From Sinomonas atrocyanea (GTDB taxonomy: Bacteria; Actinomycetota; Actinomycetes; Actinomycetales; Micrococcaceae): DNA of 64,000 nucleotides. The notes below the pieces were generated by a model that did not search any database, had not been told where the DNA came from, and worked only from the letters and a program-made list of their open reading frames with translations. Below are positions 22,754 through 30,484 of this stretch, one piece after another. The position numbers and the translations under genes are program-made. The DNA lies in NCBI RefSeq assembly GCF_030811715.1, contig NZ_JAUSRH010000002.1, forward strand, positions 372,001 to 436,000, given 5' to 3'. Position 1 is the first letter of the stretch. Each line of letters opens with the position of its first letter.

Positions 22754-23881
22754 ATGACGGCCACCACCAACAGCGCCCAGGATGTCGACGTCCTCATCGT
22801 GGGGGGCGGGATCGCCGGCCTCTCGCTCGCCTCGGAACTCGCCGGCAGGTGCCGGGTGGCCCTGGTCGAGGCCGAGCCCTCGCTCGCCTACCACACGTCC
22901 TCCCGGTCGGCGCAGCAGCTGATCCCGAGCTACGGGCCCCCACCGGTGCAGGCGCTGACGCGCCGCACGCTCGAGGTGCTCGCCGACGCTGCCGACGGCG
23001 CGGGCCGCCGGCTCGTGTGGCCCAGCCGCTTCATGCTCGTGGGATCCCGGGCCGACGTCGAGTCGGAGGCGCACGAGGGCATGCGCGCGCTCACGCGCGA
23101 GGAGGCCGCGCGGCTCGTCCCCGCGCTGCGCCCTGCGGCGTTCGAGGCCGCTGCCCTCGACACCGACTCCGTCCGCGTGGATGCCGCCGCCCTCCTCGCC
23201 TTCCACGAGGAGCGCGCCCGGAGCCGCGGCGTCGGGCTCCACGTGGGCTCCGCCGTGCACAGCGCGCAGCGTGTGGGCGAGGGATGGCTCGTGGGCGCGG
23301 GCGCTGAGGGCTTCCACGCCGCCAACGTGGTCAACGCCGCGGGCGCCTGGGCCGACGACGTGGCGATCCTGTTCGGCGTCGAGCGGCTCGGCCTCCAGCC
23401 CTACCGCCGCAGCGCCGCCCTCGTGTCGCTCGCCGCCCCGCTCGATCCGGACACCCCGATGGTTGCCGCCGCTGACGGCACCTGGTACTTCAGGCCGGAC
23501 CCGGCCGGGGCCCTCGTCTCGCCGTCGGAGTCCGAGCCCTCCCGTGCCGAGGACGCCGTCCCGCGACCGGGCGACATCGAGGCCGCGCTCGCCCTCATCC
23601 GCAGCGTCGCCGATCTCGACGTCACCGGGATCGTTCGGGCCTGGACTGGCCTGAGGACCTCGCCGCAGGACGGACTGCCCGTCCTGGGCTTCGACCCCGA
23701 GGGCCCCGGCTTCTTCTGGCTCGCAGGGCAGGGCGGGTACGGCTTCCAGACATCCTCCGCGATGGCGGAGGCCGCCGCCGCCCAGCTCCTCGCCGGGCCC
23801 GAGGCCTTGCGCACCGGCACGAGTCCGGTATCCGAGACACAGCGGGCCCTGGATCCGCACCGGCTGTCGGTGCGCAGCTGA
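22754..23881 (+). CDS. FAD-dependent oxidoreductase of the DAO family
   Basis: A 375-residue flavoprotein with the N-terminal dinucleotide motif VGGGIAGLSLASEL, a second FAD element (VVNAAGAWAD) and C-terminal GLRTSPQDGLPVLGFDPEGPGFFWLAGQGGYGFQTSS, typical of D-amino-acid or sarcosine/glycine oxidase-like enzymes; it resembles D-arginine dehydrogenase types. Substrate not determined. TACAGT (22742-22747) 6 nt before the ATG predicts a leaderless mRNA. hutI starts 10 bp downstream, so they probably form one transcript. Confidence 0.85.
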   Translation: MTATTNSAQDVDVLIVGGGIAGLSLASELAGRCRVALVEAEPSLAYHTSSRSAQQLIPSYGPPPVQALTRRTLEVLADAADGAGRRLVWPSRFMLVGSRADVESEAHEGMRALTREEAARLVPALRPAAFEAAALDTDSVRVDAAALLAFHEERARSRGVGLHVGSAVHSAQRVGEGWLVGAGAEGFHAANVVNAAGAWADDVAILFGVERLGLQPYRRSAALVSLAAPLDPDTPMVAAADGTWYFRPDPAGALVSPSESEPSRAEDAVPRPGDIEAALALIRSVADLDVTGIVRAWTGLRTSPQDGLPVLGFDPEGPGFFWLAGQGGYGFQTSSAMAEAAAAQLLAGPEALRTGTSPVSETQRALDPHRLSVRS

Positions 23882-23891
23882 AGATGGAGGC

Positions 23892-25130
23892 ATGAGCCTC
23901 CTCATCGACGCCATCGGCGAGCTGTCCACCCAGCACCTCACCGGCGAGGCGAGCCCCGCCTCCGGGGAGGGGGCCGGGGTGCTGCGGGACGCCGCCGTCG
24001 TCCTCGAGGGCGAGCGGATCGCGTGGGTGGGCCCTTCGGCCGGCGCCCCCGCCGCGGACGAGCGCTACGACGCGCAGGGCCGCGCGGTCCTGCCCGGGTG
24101 GGTGGACTCCCATTCGCACCTCGTGTTCGCCGGCGACCGCACCGCCGAGTTCGAGGCGCGCATGGCCGGGCAGGCGTACGCCGCCGGCGGGATCGGGGTG
24201 ACCACCGCCGCCACCCGCGCCGCGTCCGACGGCGAGCTCCGCCGGCTCCTCGCGGCACGCGTCGCCGAGGCGGTGGCCGGCGGGACCACGTATCTCGAGA
24301 CGAAGACCGGCTACGGCCTCGAGGTCGGGCACGAGGCGCGCAGCGCCGCCCTGGCCGCCGAGGCCGTCGACGAGGTCACCTACCTCGGCGCCCACCTCGT
24401 CCCCGCCGGCGCCGACCCCGAGGCGTACACCGACCTCGTCTGCGGGGAGATGCTCGACGCCGTGCGCCCGCACGTGCGCTGGGCCGACGTCTTCTGCGAG
24501 ACGGGCGCGTTCACCGAGGAGCAGTCCCGCCGCGTCCTCACGGCCTGCCGCGATGCGGGGCTCGGCCTGCGCGTCCACGGGAACCAGCTCGGGCCGGGGG
24601 CCGGGGTGCGGCTCGCCGTCGAGTTCGGCGCGGCGAGCGTGGACCACGTGAACTTCCTCGACGACGAGGACGTCGCCGCGCTCGCGGGCAGCTGGGCCGA
24701 CTGGGCCGGCGGCGCGGCCGGCGTTCCGGGGACGGTCGCCACCGTCCTGCCCGCGTGCGACCTCTCGACCCGCGCCCCCCTGGCGCCCGCCCGCCGCCTG
24801 CTCGACGCCGGGGTGCAGGTCGCGATCGCCTCCAACTGCAATCCGGGCACGAGCTACACGAGTTCGGTCTCCTTCTGCGTCACGACCGCCGTGCTGCAGA
24901 TGGGGCTGACCGTCCAGGAGGCCGTGCGCGCGGCGACGTTCGGCGGGGCGCTCGCGCTGCGCCGGCACGTCGGGGCCGACGCCGACGGGCAGCGGGCGGT
25001 GGGGTCGATCGCCGTCGGCCATCGCGCAGACCTCCACCTCCTCGACGCGCCCAGCGCCACCCACCTCGCCTACCGGCCGGGGATGCCGCTCACCCACGCC
25101 GTGTGGCGGGCTGGGCAGCAGGTGCGCTGA
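23892..25130 (+). CDS. hutI: imidazolonepropionase
   Basis: Third step of histidine breakdown: hydrolyses 4-imidazolone-5-propanoate to N-formimino-L-glutamate. 412 residues of the amidohydrolase superfamily, with the metal-binding DSHSHLVFAGDRTAEF, the substrate segment TYLETKTGYGL, the second metal histidine in LRVHGNQLG, and SNCNPGTSYTSSVSFC near the end. GGAGGC precedes the ATG. hutH, hutU and formiminoglutamate hydrolase genes are not in the window; the partner upstream is an unassigned FAD oxidoreductase. Confidence 0.93.
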   Translation: MSLLIDAIGELSTQHLTGEASPASGEGAGVLRDAAVVLEGERIAWVGPSAGAPAADERYDAQGRAVLPGWVDSHSHLVFAGDRTAEFEARMAGQAYAAGGIGVTTAATRAASDGELRRLLAARVAEAVAGGTTYLETKTGYGLEVGHEARSAALAAEAVDEVTYLGAHLVPAGADPEAYTDLVCGEMLDAVRPHVRWADVFCETGAFTEEQSRRVLTACRDAGLGLRVHGNQLGPGAGVRLAVEFGAASVDHVNFLDDEDVAALAGSWADWAGGAAGVPGTVATVLPACDLSTRAPLAPARRLLDAGVQVAIASNCNPGTSYTSSVSFCVTTAVLQMGLTVQEAVRAATFGGALALRRHVGADADGQRAVGSIAVGHRADLHLLDAPSATHLAYRPGMPLTHAVWRAGQQVR

Positions 25131-25159
25131 CCGGGCCCGCGAGCGGGCAAGATAGGTCC

Positions 25160-25960
25160 ATGCCGCAAGCACGCGCCGTCGTCCGTCCTGCCTCCCGCGT
25201 CCGCTGGCGCGCCCAGCTGGCGATCGTCCTGGGGCTCTCCCTCGGGCAGTCGGCGGTCTACTCCGTCGTCCAGCTGCTCGACAAGGCCACCCGGGCGCCG
25301 CTGTCCCAGGGCACGAGCACCCTCAACCGCTCGCTCAGCACGCGCGAGTACTTCGATCTCGTGTACCAGCTGCTGGACATCGGCTTCTCGCTCGTGCCGG
25401 TGGCGCTCGTGCTGTACTTCGTGTGGGACGCCGCGTCCCGGCGCAGCCCCGTGGCACTCCCGTGGAGCGCGCCGTTCCGCCGCCTCGGGTTCGACCTCTC
25501 CCGGCCGGGGCGGGACTGGCTGTGGGGTGTGGGCCTGTTCCTCGCGATCGGGATCCCCTCGCTCGGGCTCTACTGGGCCGGCCGCGCGCTCGGGATCACG
25601 ACGGCGATCATCCCGAGCGGCCTCGACGCCCACTGGTGGACGGTGCCCGTGCTCATCCTCTCCGCGATGCGGCACGCGGTCCTCGAGGAGGTCATCGTGG
25701 TCGGGTTCATGCTCGGCTGGCTGCGCCGGCTCGGGTGGCGCGCTCCGGCAGCGATCGCCGCGAGCTCACTGCTGCGGGGCAGCTACCACCTGTACCAGGG
25801 GATCGGCCCGTTCATCGGCAACGCGGTGATGGGGGTCGTGTTCACCCTCGTCTACCGCAGGTACGGGCGCGTCATGCCCCTCGTGATCGCCCACGCCCTG
25901 CTCGACATCACGGCCTTCGTGGGCTTCAGCCTCGTGGGGAAGGCAATGGGTCTGGGGTGA
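25160..25960 (+). CDS. CPBP-family (CAAX protease-like) membrane protein
   Basis: A 266-residue protein with six or more hydrophobic helices. The C-terminal Abi/CPBP region has HAVLEEVIVVGFMLGWLRRLG (the EE pair), GSYHLYQGIGP (motif 2 histidine) and VIAHALLDI (motif 3 histidine). In the canonical EExxxR motif the Arg is Val here, so catalytic activity is uncertain although the Glu and His residues remain. CAAGAT (25148-25153) 6 nt before the ATG suggests leaderless expression independent of hutI. Confidence 0.85.
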   Translation: MPQARAVVRPASRVRWRAQLAIVLGLSLGQSAVYSVVQLLDKATRAPLSQGTSTLNRSLSTREYFDLVYQLLDIGFSLVPVALVLYFVWDAASRRSPVALPWSAPFRRLGFDLSRPGRDWLWGVGLFLAIGIPSLGLYWAGRALGITTAIIPSGLDAHWWTVPVLILSAMRHAVLEEVIVVGFMLGWLRRLGWRAPAAIAASSLLRGSYHLYQGIGPFIGNAVMGVVFTLVYRRYGRVMPLVIAHALLDITAFVGFSLVGKAMGLG

Positions 25961-25992
25961 GGGGCGCCGGCACGTAGCGGGCCCCTGAACCT

Positions 25993-26146
25993 GACGCAGG
26001 TGACTCCTGAACGGGACGCAGGTGACTCCTGAACGCGACGCAGGTGACTCCTGAACGGGACGCAGGTGACTCCTGAACCTGACGCAGGTGACTCCTGAAC
26101 GCGACGCAGGTGACTCCTGAACCTGACGCAGCTGACTCCCCAACGG
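25993..26146. repeat. seven tandem 22-bp repeats
   Basis: Units begin at 25993, 26015, 26037, 26059, 26081, 26103 and 26125. The first six share GACGCAGGTGACTCCTGAAC and differ only in the last two bases (GG, GC, GG, CT, GC, CT in order); the seventh is degenerate and leads into the hairpin at 26130-26170. A partial unit tail precedes the first. It occupies the space between a convergent gene pair. No unique spacers, so not CRISPR. Confidence 0.95.
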
Positions 26147-26170
26147 AACCAGCCCGTTGAGGAGTCAGCT
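26130..26170. terminator. bidirectional hairpin at the end of the repeat array
   Basis: AGCTGACTCCCCAACGG (26130-26146) pairs with 26154-26170 with one mismatch, loop AACCAGC. Lies between convergent genes. A further copy of GTTGAGGGGTCA (26178-26189) overlaps the stop codon of the minus-strand VOC gene. Confidence 0.7.
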
Positions 26171-26186
26171 ACGCGTGGTTGAGGGG

Positions 26187-26834
26187 TCAGATCGTGACGG
26201 CGCCGTCGGCCGTCTCGAACGTCACGGACATGATGCCGGGGGTGCCCTTCGGCGAGACCCACTCGACCGCGACGTCCTCGAGCGGCCGCTCGACGGGCTC
26301 GCCGAGCCACTCGGTCACACGCTCGGCCGAGCCGGCGATCGTGAGCCGGCTCATACGCACGGTGCCGGGGTAGGCGTTCGACGGGTGGAGCGACGGATCG
26401 CCCTCCCACTTGAGCATGTACGGCACCTGGGGGTCGGCGATGAGCCCCAGGATGCCGATCTGCTTCCAGACGAGCTCGCGGCCGTCGGGGAACTTGCGGT
26501 TGCCGGGGACGGCCTGGCGGCCGAGGCGCTGCTCGAAGGGAGCGAGGTCGTCGACCTCCACACACCAGCCCATCCAGCCGCCGCCCGCGGCGCTGCGGGC
26601 GCGGACCGCCTGGCCGAAGGGCGCCTTGCCCGAGGCCGGGTGGTCCAGGACCTCGACGACCTCGAGGTAGTGGTGGTCCGTGAGCGGGATGATCATGTTG
26701 CGGGTTCCGAAGCGCGGGTGGACCCCGCCCTTGACTGCCTCGACCCCGAGCGCGTTCGCGATTCGCTCCGTCGTGGCCAGAAGGCCGTCGGCTTCGCAGG
26801 CATAAGAAACGTGGTCCATACGCATGGAAGTCAT
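26187..26834 (-). CDS. VOC/glyoxalase-like protein
   Basis: A 215-residue protein whose N-terminus (MRMDHVSYACEADGLLATTERIANALGVE) and internal pattern (RNMIIPLTDHHYLEVVEVLDHP, GWCVEVDDLAPFEQRLG) match the glyoxalase-like, two-module VOC fold; substrate unknown. The C-terminal half repeats the fold (MSRLTIAGSAERVTEWLG). ATG at 26834 is the first of several close starts; CAAAGT 6 nt upstream on the minus strand suggests a leaderless promoter. Monocistronic: the gene upstream on this strand (histidine kinase) ends 69 bp before. Confidence 0.82.
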   Translation of the reverse strand: MTSMRMDHVSYACEADGLLATTERIANALGVEAVKGGVHPRFGTRNMIIPLTDHHYLEVVEVLDHPASGKAPFGQAVRARSAAGGGWMGWCVEVDDLAPFEQRLGRQAVPGNRKFPDGRELVWKQIGILGLIADPQVPYMLKWEGDPSLHPSNAYPGTVRMSRLTIAGSAERVTEWLGEPVERPLEDVAVEWVSPKGTPGIMSVTFETADGAVTI

Positions 26835-26903
26835 GGTGCCACTTTGTGATGGGCGCCTCAGCTTAGGGGCGCCTTATCGAGATGGGACGTGGGCGGACCG
26901 GTC

Positions 26904-27941
26904 TCAGCGCGCCAGCGGGAGCGAGACCTCCATGGTCGTCCCGGCCGCGCCGGTCTCCGCGATGCGGACCGATCCGCCGTTGCGGACGGCGATGTCCCGG
27001 ACGAGCGCCAGGCCGATTCCGAAGCTCCGACGCCCGGCCGGCGACGCCGTCCCGCCGCCCGCGTAGCGGTCGAAGACCCGCTCGGGTGCCGGCCCGGCGA
27101 TCCCCGGGCCAGTGTCCGCGACAGTCAGCAGCGCCGTCGTCCCCGGGCCCCGCCCGCCGTCGGAGACCCGCACGCCGACGGTGACCCGGCCGCCGTCGGG
27201 CGTGTATTTGACCGCGTTGTCCGCGAGCGCCACGATCACCCGCCGCAGCGGGGCGGGGGCGACGGCGACGGGAACCGCACCGGCGGGCGTGTCCGCCTCG
27301 ACCGCGATGCCCCGCTCGCCGGCGAGCACGGCGACGTCGGCCACGACGTCGCGCGCGAGCCCAGCGAGGTCGGTCGGCGTCTCAGGGATGTCCGGTCCGC
27401 CGGACACGCTGTGCAGGAGGTCCTCGATGACGGCGGCGAGCTTGGCCGAGTCCGCGCGCAGCTCGGCGAGGACCCCCGCCGCCTCGCTGTCGGGGCCCAG
27501 ACGCCGCTGGGCGAGCTGGATGCGCGTGTTCAGGACGGTCAGCGGCGTGCGCAGCTCGTGGCTCGCGTCCTGGACGAAGCTGCGCTGGAGGGCGAGCGAT
27601 TCGCCCAGCGGCTTGACGGCCTGCCGCGCGACGAGCGCCCCCACGACGCCCGCGAGCACGATCCCGAACACGCCGCCCGCGACGAGCGCGCCGAAGACGT
27701 CCACGGTGTCCAGCAGGAGCTGCTGCCCGCTGCGCGCCGCGTGTGCGGCGATCTCGGAGGGCTGGGACTTGACCCAGATGAAGACGGCGGCGGCGGCGAG
27801 GAGGAGCACGACGACGACGGCGACGGCCGCCGCGATCTGCAGTCCCACCTTCAGGGCGGCCCGCCGCAGCGCGGCCTCGTCCGAGTTCGCGGGGCGGCGC
27901 CGCGGGAAGCCGGGGCGCACGCTGCGTGCCGGCGCCGTCAT
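26904..27941 (-). CDS. two-component sensor histidine kinase
   Basis: A 345-residue HisKA/HATPase kinase. Two membrane helices (~24-46 and ~73-100) bracket only ~25 residues outside, so the sensor probably reads the membrane itself, an 'intramembrane-sensing' layout. H128 in FVQDASHELRTPL is the phospho-acceptor; the N-box ALADNAVKYTP, G1 DTGPGI and G2 GIGLALVRDI follow. The ATG overlaps the response-regulator stop (ATGA). Last gene of a PAP2-DedA-regulator-kinase transcript. Confidence 0.93.
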   Translation of the reverse strand: MTAPARSVRPGFPRRRPANSDEAALRRAALKVGLQIAAAVAVVVVLLLAAAAVFIWVKSQPSEIAAHAARSGQQLLLDTVDVFGALVAGGVFGIVLAGVVGALVARQAVKPLGESLALQRSFVQDASHELRTPLTVLNTRIQLAQRRLGPDSEAAGVLAELRADSAKLAAVIEDLLHSVSGGPDIPETPTDLAGLARDVVADVAVLAGERGIAVEADTPAGAVPVAVAPAPLRRVIVALADNAVKYTPDGGRVTVGVRVSDGGRGPGTTALLTVADTGPGIAGPAPERVFDRYAGGGTASPAGRRSFGIGLALVRDIAVRNGGSVRIAETGAAGTTMEVSLPLAR

Positions 27942-28615
27942 TCGAGGCCGCCGAGCTGGTAGCCGACTCCGTGGACGGTCCTGATCACGGTCTTGTCCGT
28001 CTTCTTCCTGAGGTAGTGGACGTAGGTGTCGACGACGCCGGGGGTGTCGCCGGCGTCGAACACCGACGCGAGGAGCTCGGCGCGCGAATGGACCCGGTCC
28101 GGCTCGGCGGCGAGGCGCGCCAGCAGGGAGGCCTCGGCCGCCGAGAGCTCGACCCGGTGCCCGTACGGCGAGGTGAGCACCCGCGCCGCCGGATCGAGGT
28201 CCCACGAGCCGACTGCCAGCAGCGCGGGGGCCGGCGGCGCGTAGGTCCTCGTGAGCGCGCGGAGCCTCGCGGCCAGCTCGTCGGAGTCGAAGGGCTTGAC
28301 CAGGTAGTCGTTGGCGCCGGCGTCGAGGCCCTCGACCTTGTCGGGGACGCTGCCGAGCGCGGTGAGGATGAGGACCGGGACCGCGAGCCCCCGGGCACGG
28401 ATCGACTTCACGAGCGAGACGCCGTCCACGAGGGGGAGCCCGCGGTCCACCACCAGGGCATCCCAGTCCTCGCCGAGCGCGAGCCGGAGGCCCTCGCGCC
28501 CGTCCGGGGCGAGGACCACGTCGAAGTCGTCACGGAGCAGCTCCGCCATGAGCGGGCCGAGCTGGGGATCGTCCTCGACGAGCAGGACGCGGGGCGTGGC
28601 GGTCATGGCTGCCAT
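27938..28615 (-). CDS. OmpR-family response regulator
   Basis: A 225-residue regulator: receiver with acidic pocket LLVEDD, phospho-acceptor D57 in ALVVDRGLP, conserved Thr/Lys in LILTALGS and YLVKPF; then a winged-helix output domain ending TYVHYLRKKTDK..IRTVHGVGYQL. It belongs to the operon that starts at the PAP2 gene. The 11-bp-period CTTAGA direct repeats at 30065-30081 and 17577-17593 are the kind of site OmpR-type dimers bind, so both are proposed targets, including autoregulation. Confidence 0.94.
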   Translation of the reverse strand: MAAMTATPRVLLVEDDPQLGPLMAELLRDDFDVVLAPDGREGLRLALGEDWDALVVDRGLPLVDGVSLVKSIRARGLAVPVLILTALGSVPDKVEGLDAGANDYLVKPFDSDELAARLRALTRTYAPPAPALLAVGSWDLDPAARVLTSPYGHRVELSAAEASLLARLAAEPDRVHSRAELLASVFDAGDTPGVVDTYVHYLRKKTDKTVIRTVHGVGYQLGGLE

Positions 28616-28661
28616 TGTGCCAAGCGCGGCTTCCGGGCGCCGTGGCGGCGCGGTCGGCGGC

Positions 28662-29291
28662 TCAGTCCTGCTCGGCCCCCACCGGGGCGGGGTCCGGCTG
28701 GGCGGCCTTGCGGCGGCGGCGCCAGATCTCGAGGCCGATGGGGATGACCGAGGCCGCGACGATCAGCACGGAGAGGATGTCGATGTTCTTGGCGATGAAC
28801 TCGACGTGGCCGAGCCACACGCCCAGCAGCGTGATGGACACCGCCCACGCGACGCCGCCGAGCACGTTCCAGCCGATGAACCGGCGGTAGGGGTAGTGCG
28901 CCATGCCCGCCGCGAGCGGGATGAAGGTGCGCACGATCGGCACGAACCGGGCGAGCACGAGGGCCCGGCCGCCGTACCGGCCGAAGAACTCCTCGGCGCT
29001 GTCGAGGTAGGAGAGCTTGAGCACGCGCGCGTCGGCGCGGAACCAGCGCTTGCCGACGAATCGGCCGAGCAGGTAGCCGGCCTGGTCGCCCGCGACCGCC
29101 GCGGCCGCCACGACGAGCATGAGCACAGGCAGGCTCAGCCCGAGCTGGACGTGGAGCAGGCCCACGGTGAACAGGAGGGAGTCCCCGGGCAGGAAGGGGA
29201 AGAGGAGGCCGGACTCGATGAAGACCATGAGGGCGACCACGCCGAGCACCCAGGGCCCGGCTCCGGTCAGGAGTGCAGTGGGATCGAGCAT
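28662..29291 (-). CDS. DedA family membrane protein
   Basis: A 209-residue integral membrane protein. DedA signatures: FIESGLLFPFLPGDSLLF near the N-terminus, GDQAGYLLGRFVGKRW, and ARFVPIVRTFIPLAAGMAHYPYRRFIGWNVLGGVAW. DedA proteins move lipids across the cytoplasmic membrane, and some recycle undecaprenyl phosphate. ATG 29291 is used; there is no strong ribosome site, so translation may be coupled to the PAP2 gene ending 7 bp upstream. With a PAP2 phosphatase in the same operon, undecaprenyl-phosphate recycling is the favoured role; a phospholipid role is the alternative. Confidence 0.9.
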   Translation of the reverse strand: MLDPTALLTGAGPWVLGVVALMVFIESGLLFPFLPGDSLLFTVGLLHVQLGLSLPVLMLVVAAAAVAGDQAGYLLGRFVGKRWFRADARVLKLSYLDSAEEFFGRYGGRALVLARFVPIVRTFIPLAAGMAHYPYRRFIGWNVLGGVAWAVSITLLGVWLGHVEFIAKNIDILSVLIVAASVIPIGLEIWRRRRKAAQPDPAPVGAEQD

Positions 29292-29298
29292 GGTGGTA

Positions 29299-30042
29299 TC
29301 AGCGGCTTTCGAGTCGGGTGATGAAGGGCAGCTTGGCGAGCACCGGCGGGACGAGGCGGTTCCACAGGCCCGCGAAGAGGAAGATCCCGGCGATCGAGGC
29401 GGGGAAGGAGACCAGGACGTCCATCGGGTAGTGCATACCCACGTACACGCGGGTCCACGCAACGAAGACCGAGGCCGCGAACCCGACGACGAGGACCCAG
29501 ACGCCCCATCGCGTGTGCCTCAGGAGGAAGTACAGCGCGATCGTGAGCGAGACGGCGAAGCAGACGTGGCCGCTCGGGAAGCTGTTGGGGTCCATGGCGT
29601 CGGAGATGGGGTTCGCGAGGAGGCCCTGGTCGGGACGCTGGCGGTGGACCGCGTATTTGAAGATGAGGCTGTAGACCCAGCCGAAGCCCGTGATGCCGAC
29701 GACCGCGATCGCGTCCACCGGGGTGCGCCGGACGAACCACAGGGCCGCGAGCACCACGACGAGGATCACGATGGCGCCCTTGGGGCCGAGGATCTGCTCG
29801 AGTGCCAGCGAGACGGTGTTCATCCACGGCACGTGGTGCAGGCTCATCCACGCATCGACGTTGAACTCGGCGTTCGTGTAGGCGCTCGTGGTCGCGGCGA
29901 AGCCCAGGGCCAGCACCACGACGCTCATCACGACCGGGACGAGGATCCAGTGCTTGAGCGTTGGCAGGTACAGGAGCCGGCTGCGGACCGGGAGGCCGGC
30001 CCAGGCCCCCGGCCGGGCCGACGCGTCGCGGGAGGTCATCAT
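29299..30042 (-). CDS. PAP2-family membrane phosphatase
   Basis: A 247-residue protein with about six membrane helices and the three PAP2 motifs in order: KYAVHRQRP, FPSGH, and TRVYVGMHYPMD. Such enzymes remove phosphate from undecaprenyl pyrophosphate, phosphatidylglycerol phosphate or phosphatidic acid on the outer face of the membrane. It starts an operon with DedA and a two-component system. The promoter carries the CTTAGA direct repeat followed by CATGAT (complement 30054-30049) exactly 6 nt before the ATG, so the mRNA is probably leaderless and under response-regulator control. Confidence 0.9.
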   Translation of the reverse strand: MMTSRDASARPGAWAGLPVRSRLLYLPTLKHWILVPVVMSVVVLALGFAATTSAYTNAEFNVDAWMSLHHVPWMNTVSLALEQILGPKGAIVILVVVLAALWFVRRTPVDAIAVVGITGFGWVYSLIFKYAVHRQRPDQGLLANPISDAMDPNSFPSGHVCFAVSLTIALYFLLRHTRWGVWVLVVGFAASVFVAWTRVYVGMHYPMDVLVSFPASIAGIFLFAGLWNRLVPPVLAKLPFITRLESR

Positions 30043-30048
30043 GAGCCC

Positions 30049-30081
30049 ATCATGGAGCCGGCCGTCTAAGACCGTTCTAAG
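30049..30081 (-). promoter_or_regulatory. regulated leaderless promoter of the PAP2-DedA-two-component operon
   Basis: Read on the minus strand: CTTAGA, ACGGT, CTTAGA (complement 30081-30065; 11-bp period), 10 bp, then the -10 hexamer CATGAT (30054-30049), 6 nt, ATG. Geometry is identical to the site at 17577-17609. Confidence 0.65.
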
Positions 30082-30109
30082 AACCTCCCGCTCGCGCAGC
30101 GGCGCAAGC

Positions 30110-30195
30110 GGCACGAACGTGCCGGTCGCCGGGCTTCCCTGTGGCTTGACTCACAGGATCGGCCCGCGCAAGCTGGTGAGCGGAACGTTCGTGCC
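30110..30195 (+). promoter_or_regulatory. hipBA-like promoter with paired operators
   Basis: Palindrome GGCACGAACGTGCC (30110-30123) and near-identical GGAACGTTCGTGCC (30182-30195) flank a promoter: TTGACT -35 (30146-30151), 17 bp, CAAGCT -10 (30169-30174). The second operator covers the predicted start of transcription. CCTGTG-N8-CACAGG (30138-30157) is an additional dyad overlapping the -35. Confidence 0.6.
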
Positions 30196-30265
30196 GGTGA
30201 TCCCGCCGCGTTCAGGGTCCGGGAAGCGGCGCCAGACGGTGGGCCGCCGGGAAGCGGGGAGGCCT

Positions 30266-30484
30266 GTGGGCAAGCTCAGCAGGACGGTCGCCGGCGAGGT
30301 GAGGGCCCGCCGTCGGGCGCTCGGACTGACACAGCAGGACCTGGCCGAGCTCGCCGGGGTGAGCGAGCGGTTCGTCCGGTTCGTCGAGCAGGCCAAGGCG
30401 AGCGTCCAGCTCGACGCCCTCGAAGCGGTCCTCGGCGCGCTCGGGCTCGAGCTGCGCCTCGCCGGCAGCGGTGAGGCACCGTGA
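30266..30484 (+). CDS. HipB-like helix-turn-helix antitoxin
   Basis: A 72-residue Xre/Cro-type DNA-binding protein: VRARRRALGLTQQDLAELAGVSERFVRFVEQAKASVQLDALEAVLGALGLEL is the whole HTH domain. GTG start with GGGGA upstream; shorter than E. coli HipB (88) but complete. It overlaps the HipA-like gene by 4 nt, standard toxin-antitoxin organisation. The paired palindromes upstream are the expected autoregulatory operators. Confidence 0.85.
   Translation: MGKLSRTVAGEVRARRRALGLTQQDLAELAGVSERFVRFVEQAKASVQLDALEAVLGALGLELRLAGSGEAP

Noticed and set aside
25993-26146. CRISPR array
   Set aside because: Units are contiguous with no unique spacers and no cas genes are nearby.
25766-26565. Minus-strand ORFs with repeated VTCVRFRSHLR peptides
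   Set aside because: Produced by the 22-bp tandem repeats; the period is not a multiple of 3 and no start signal or domain is present.
30141-30156. Second CRP-like site TGTGGCTTGACTCACA in the hipBA promoter
   Set aside because: One half-site mismatch and no TA centre; TTGACT inside it works better as the -35 element.
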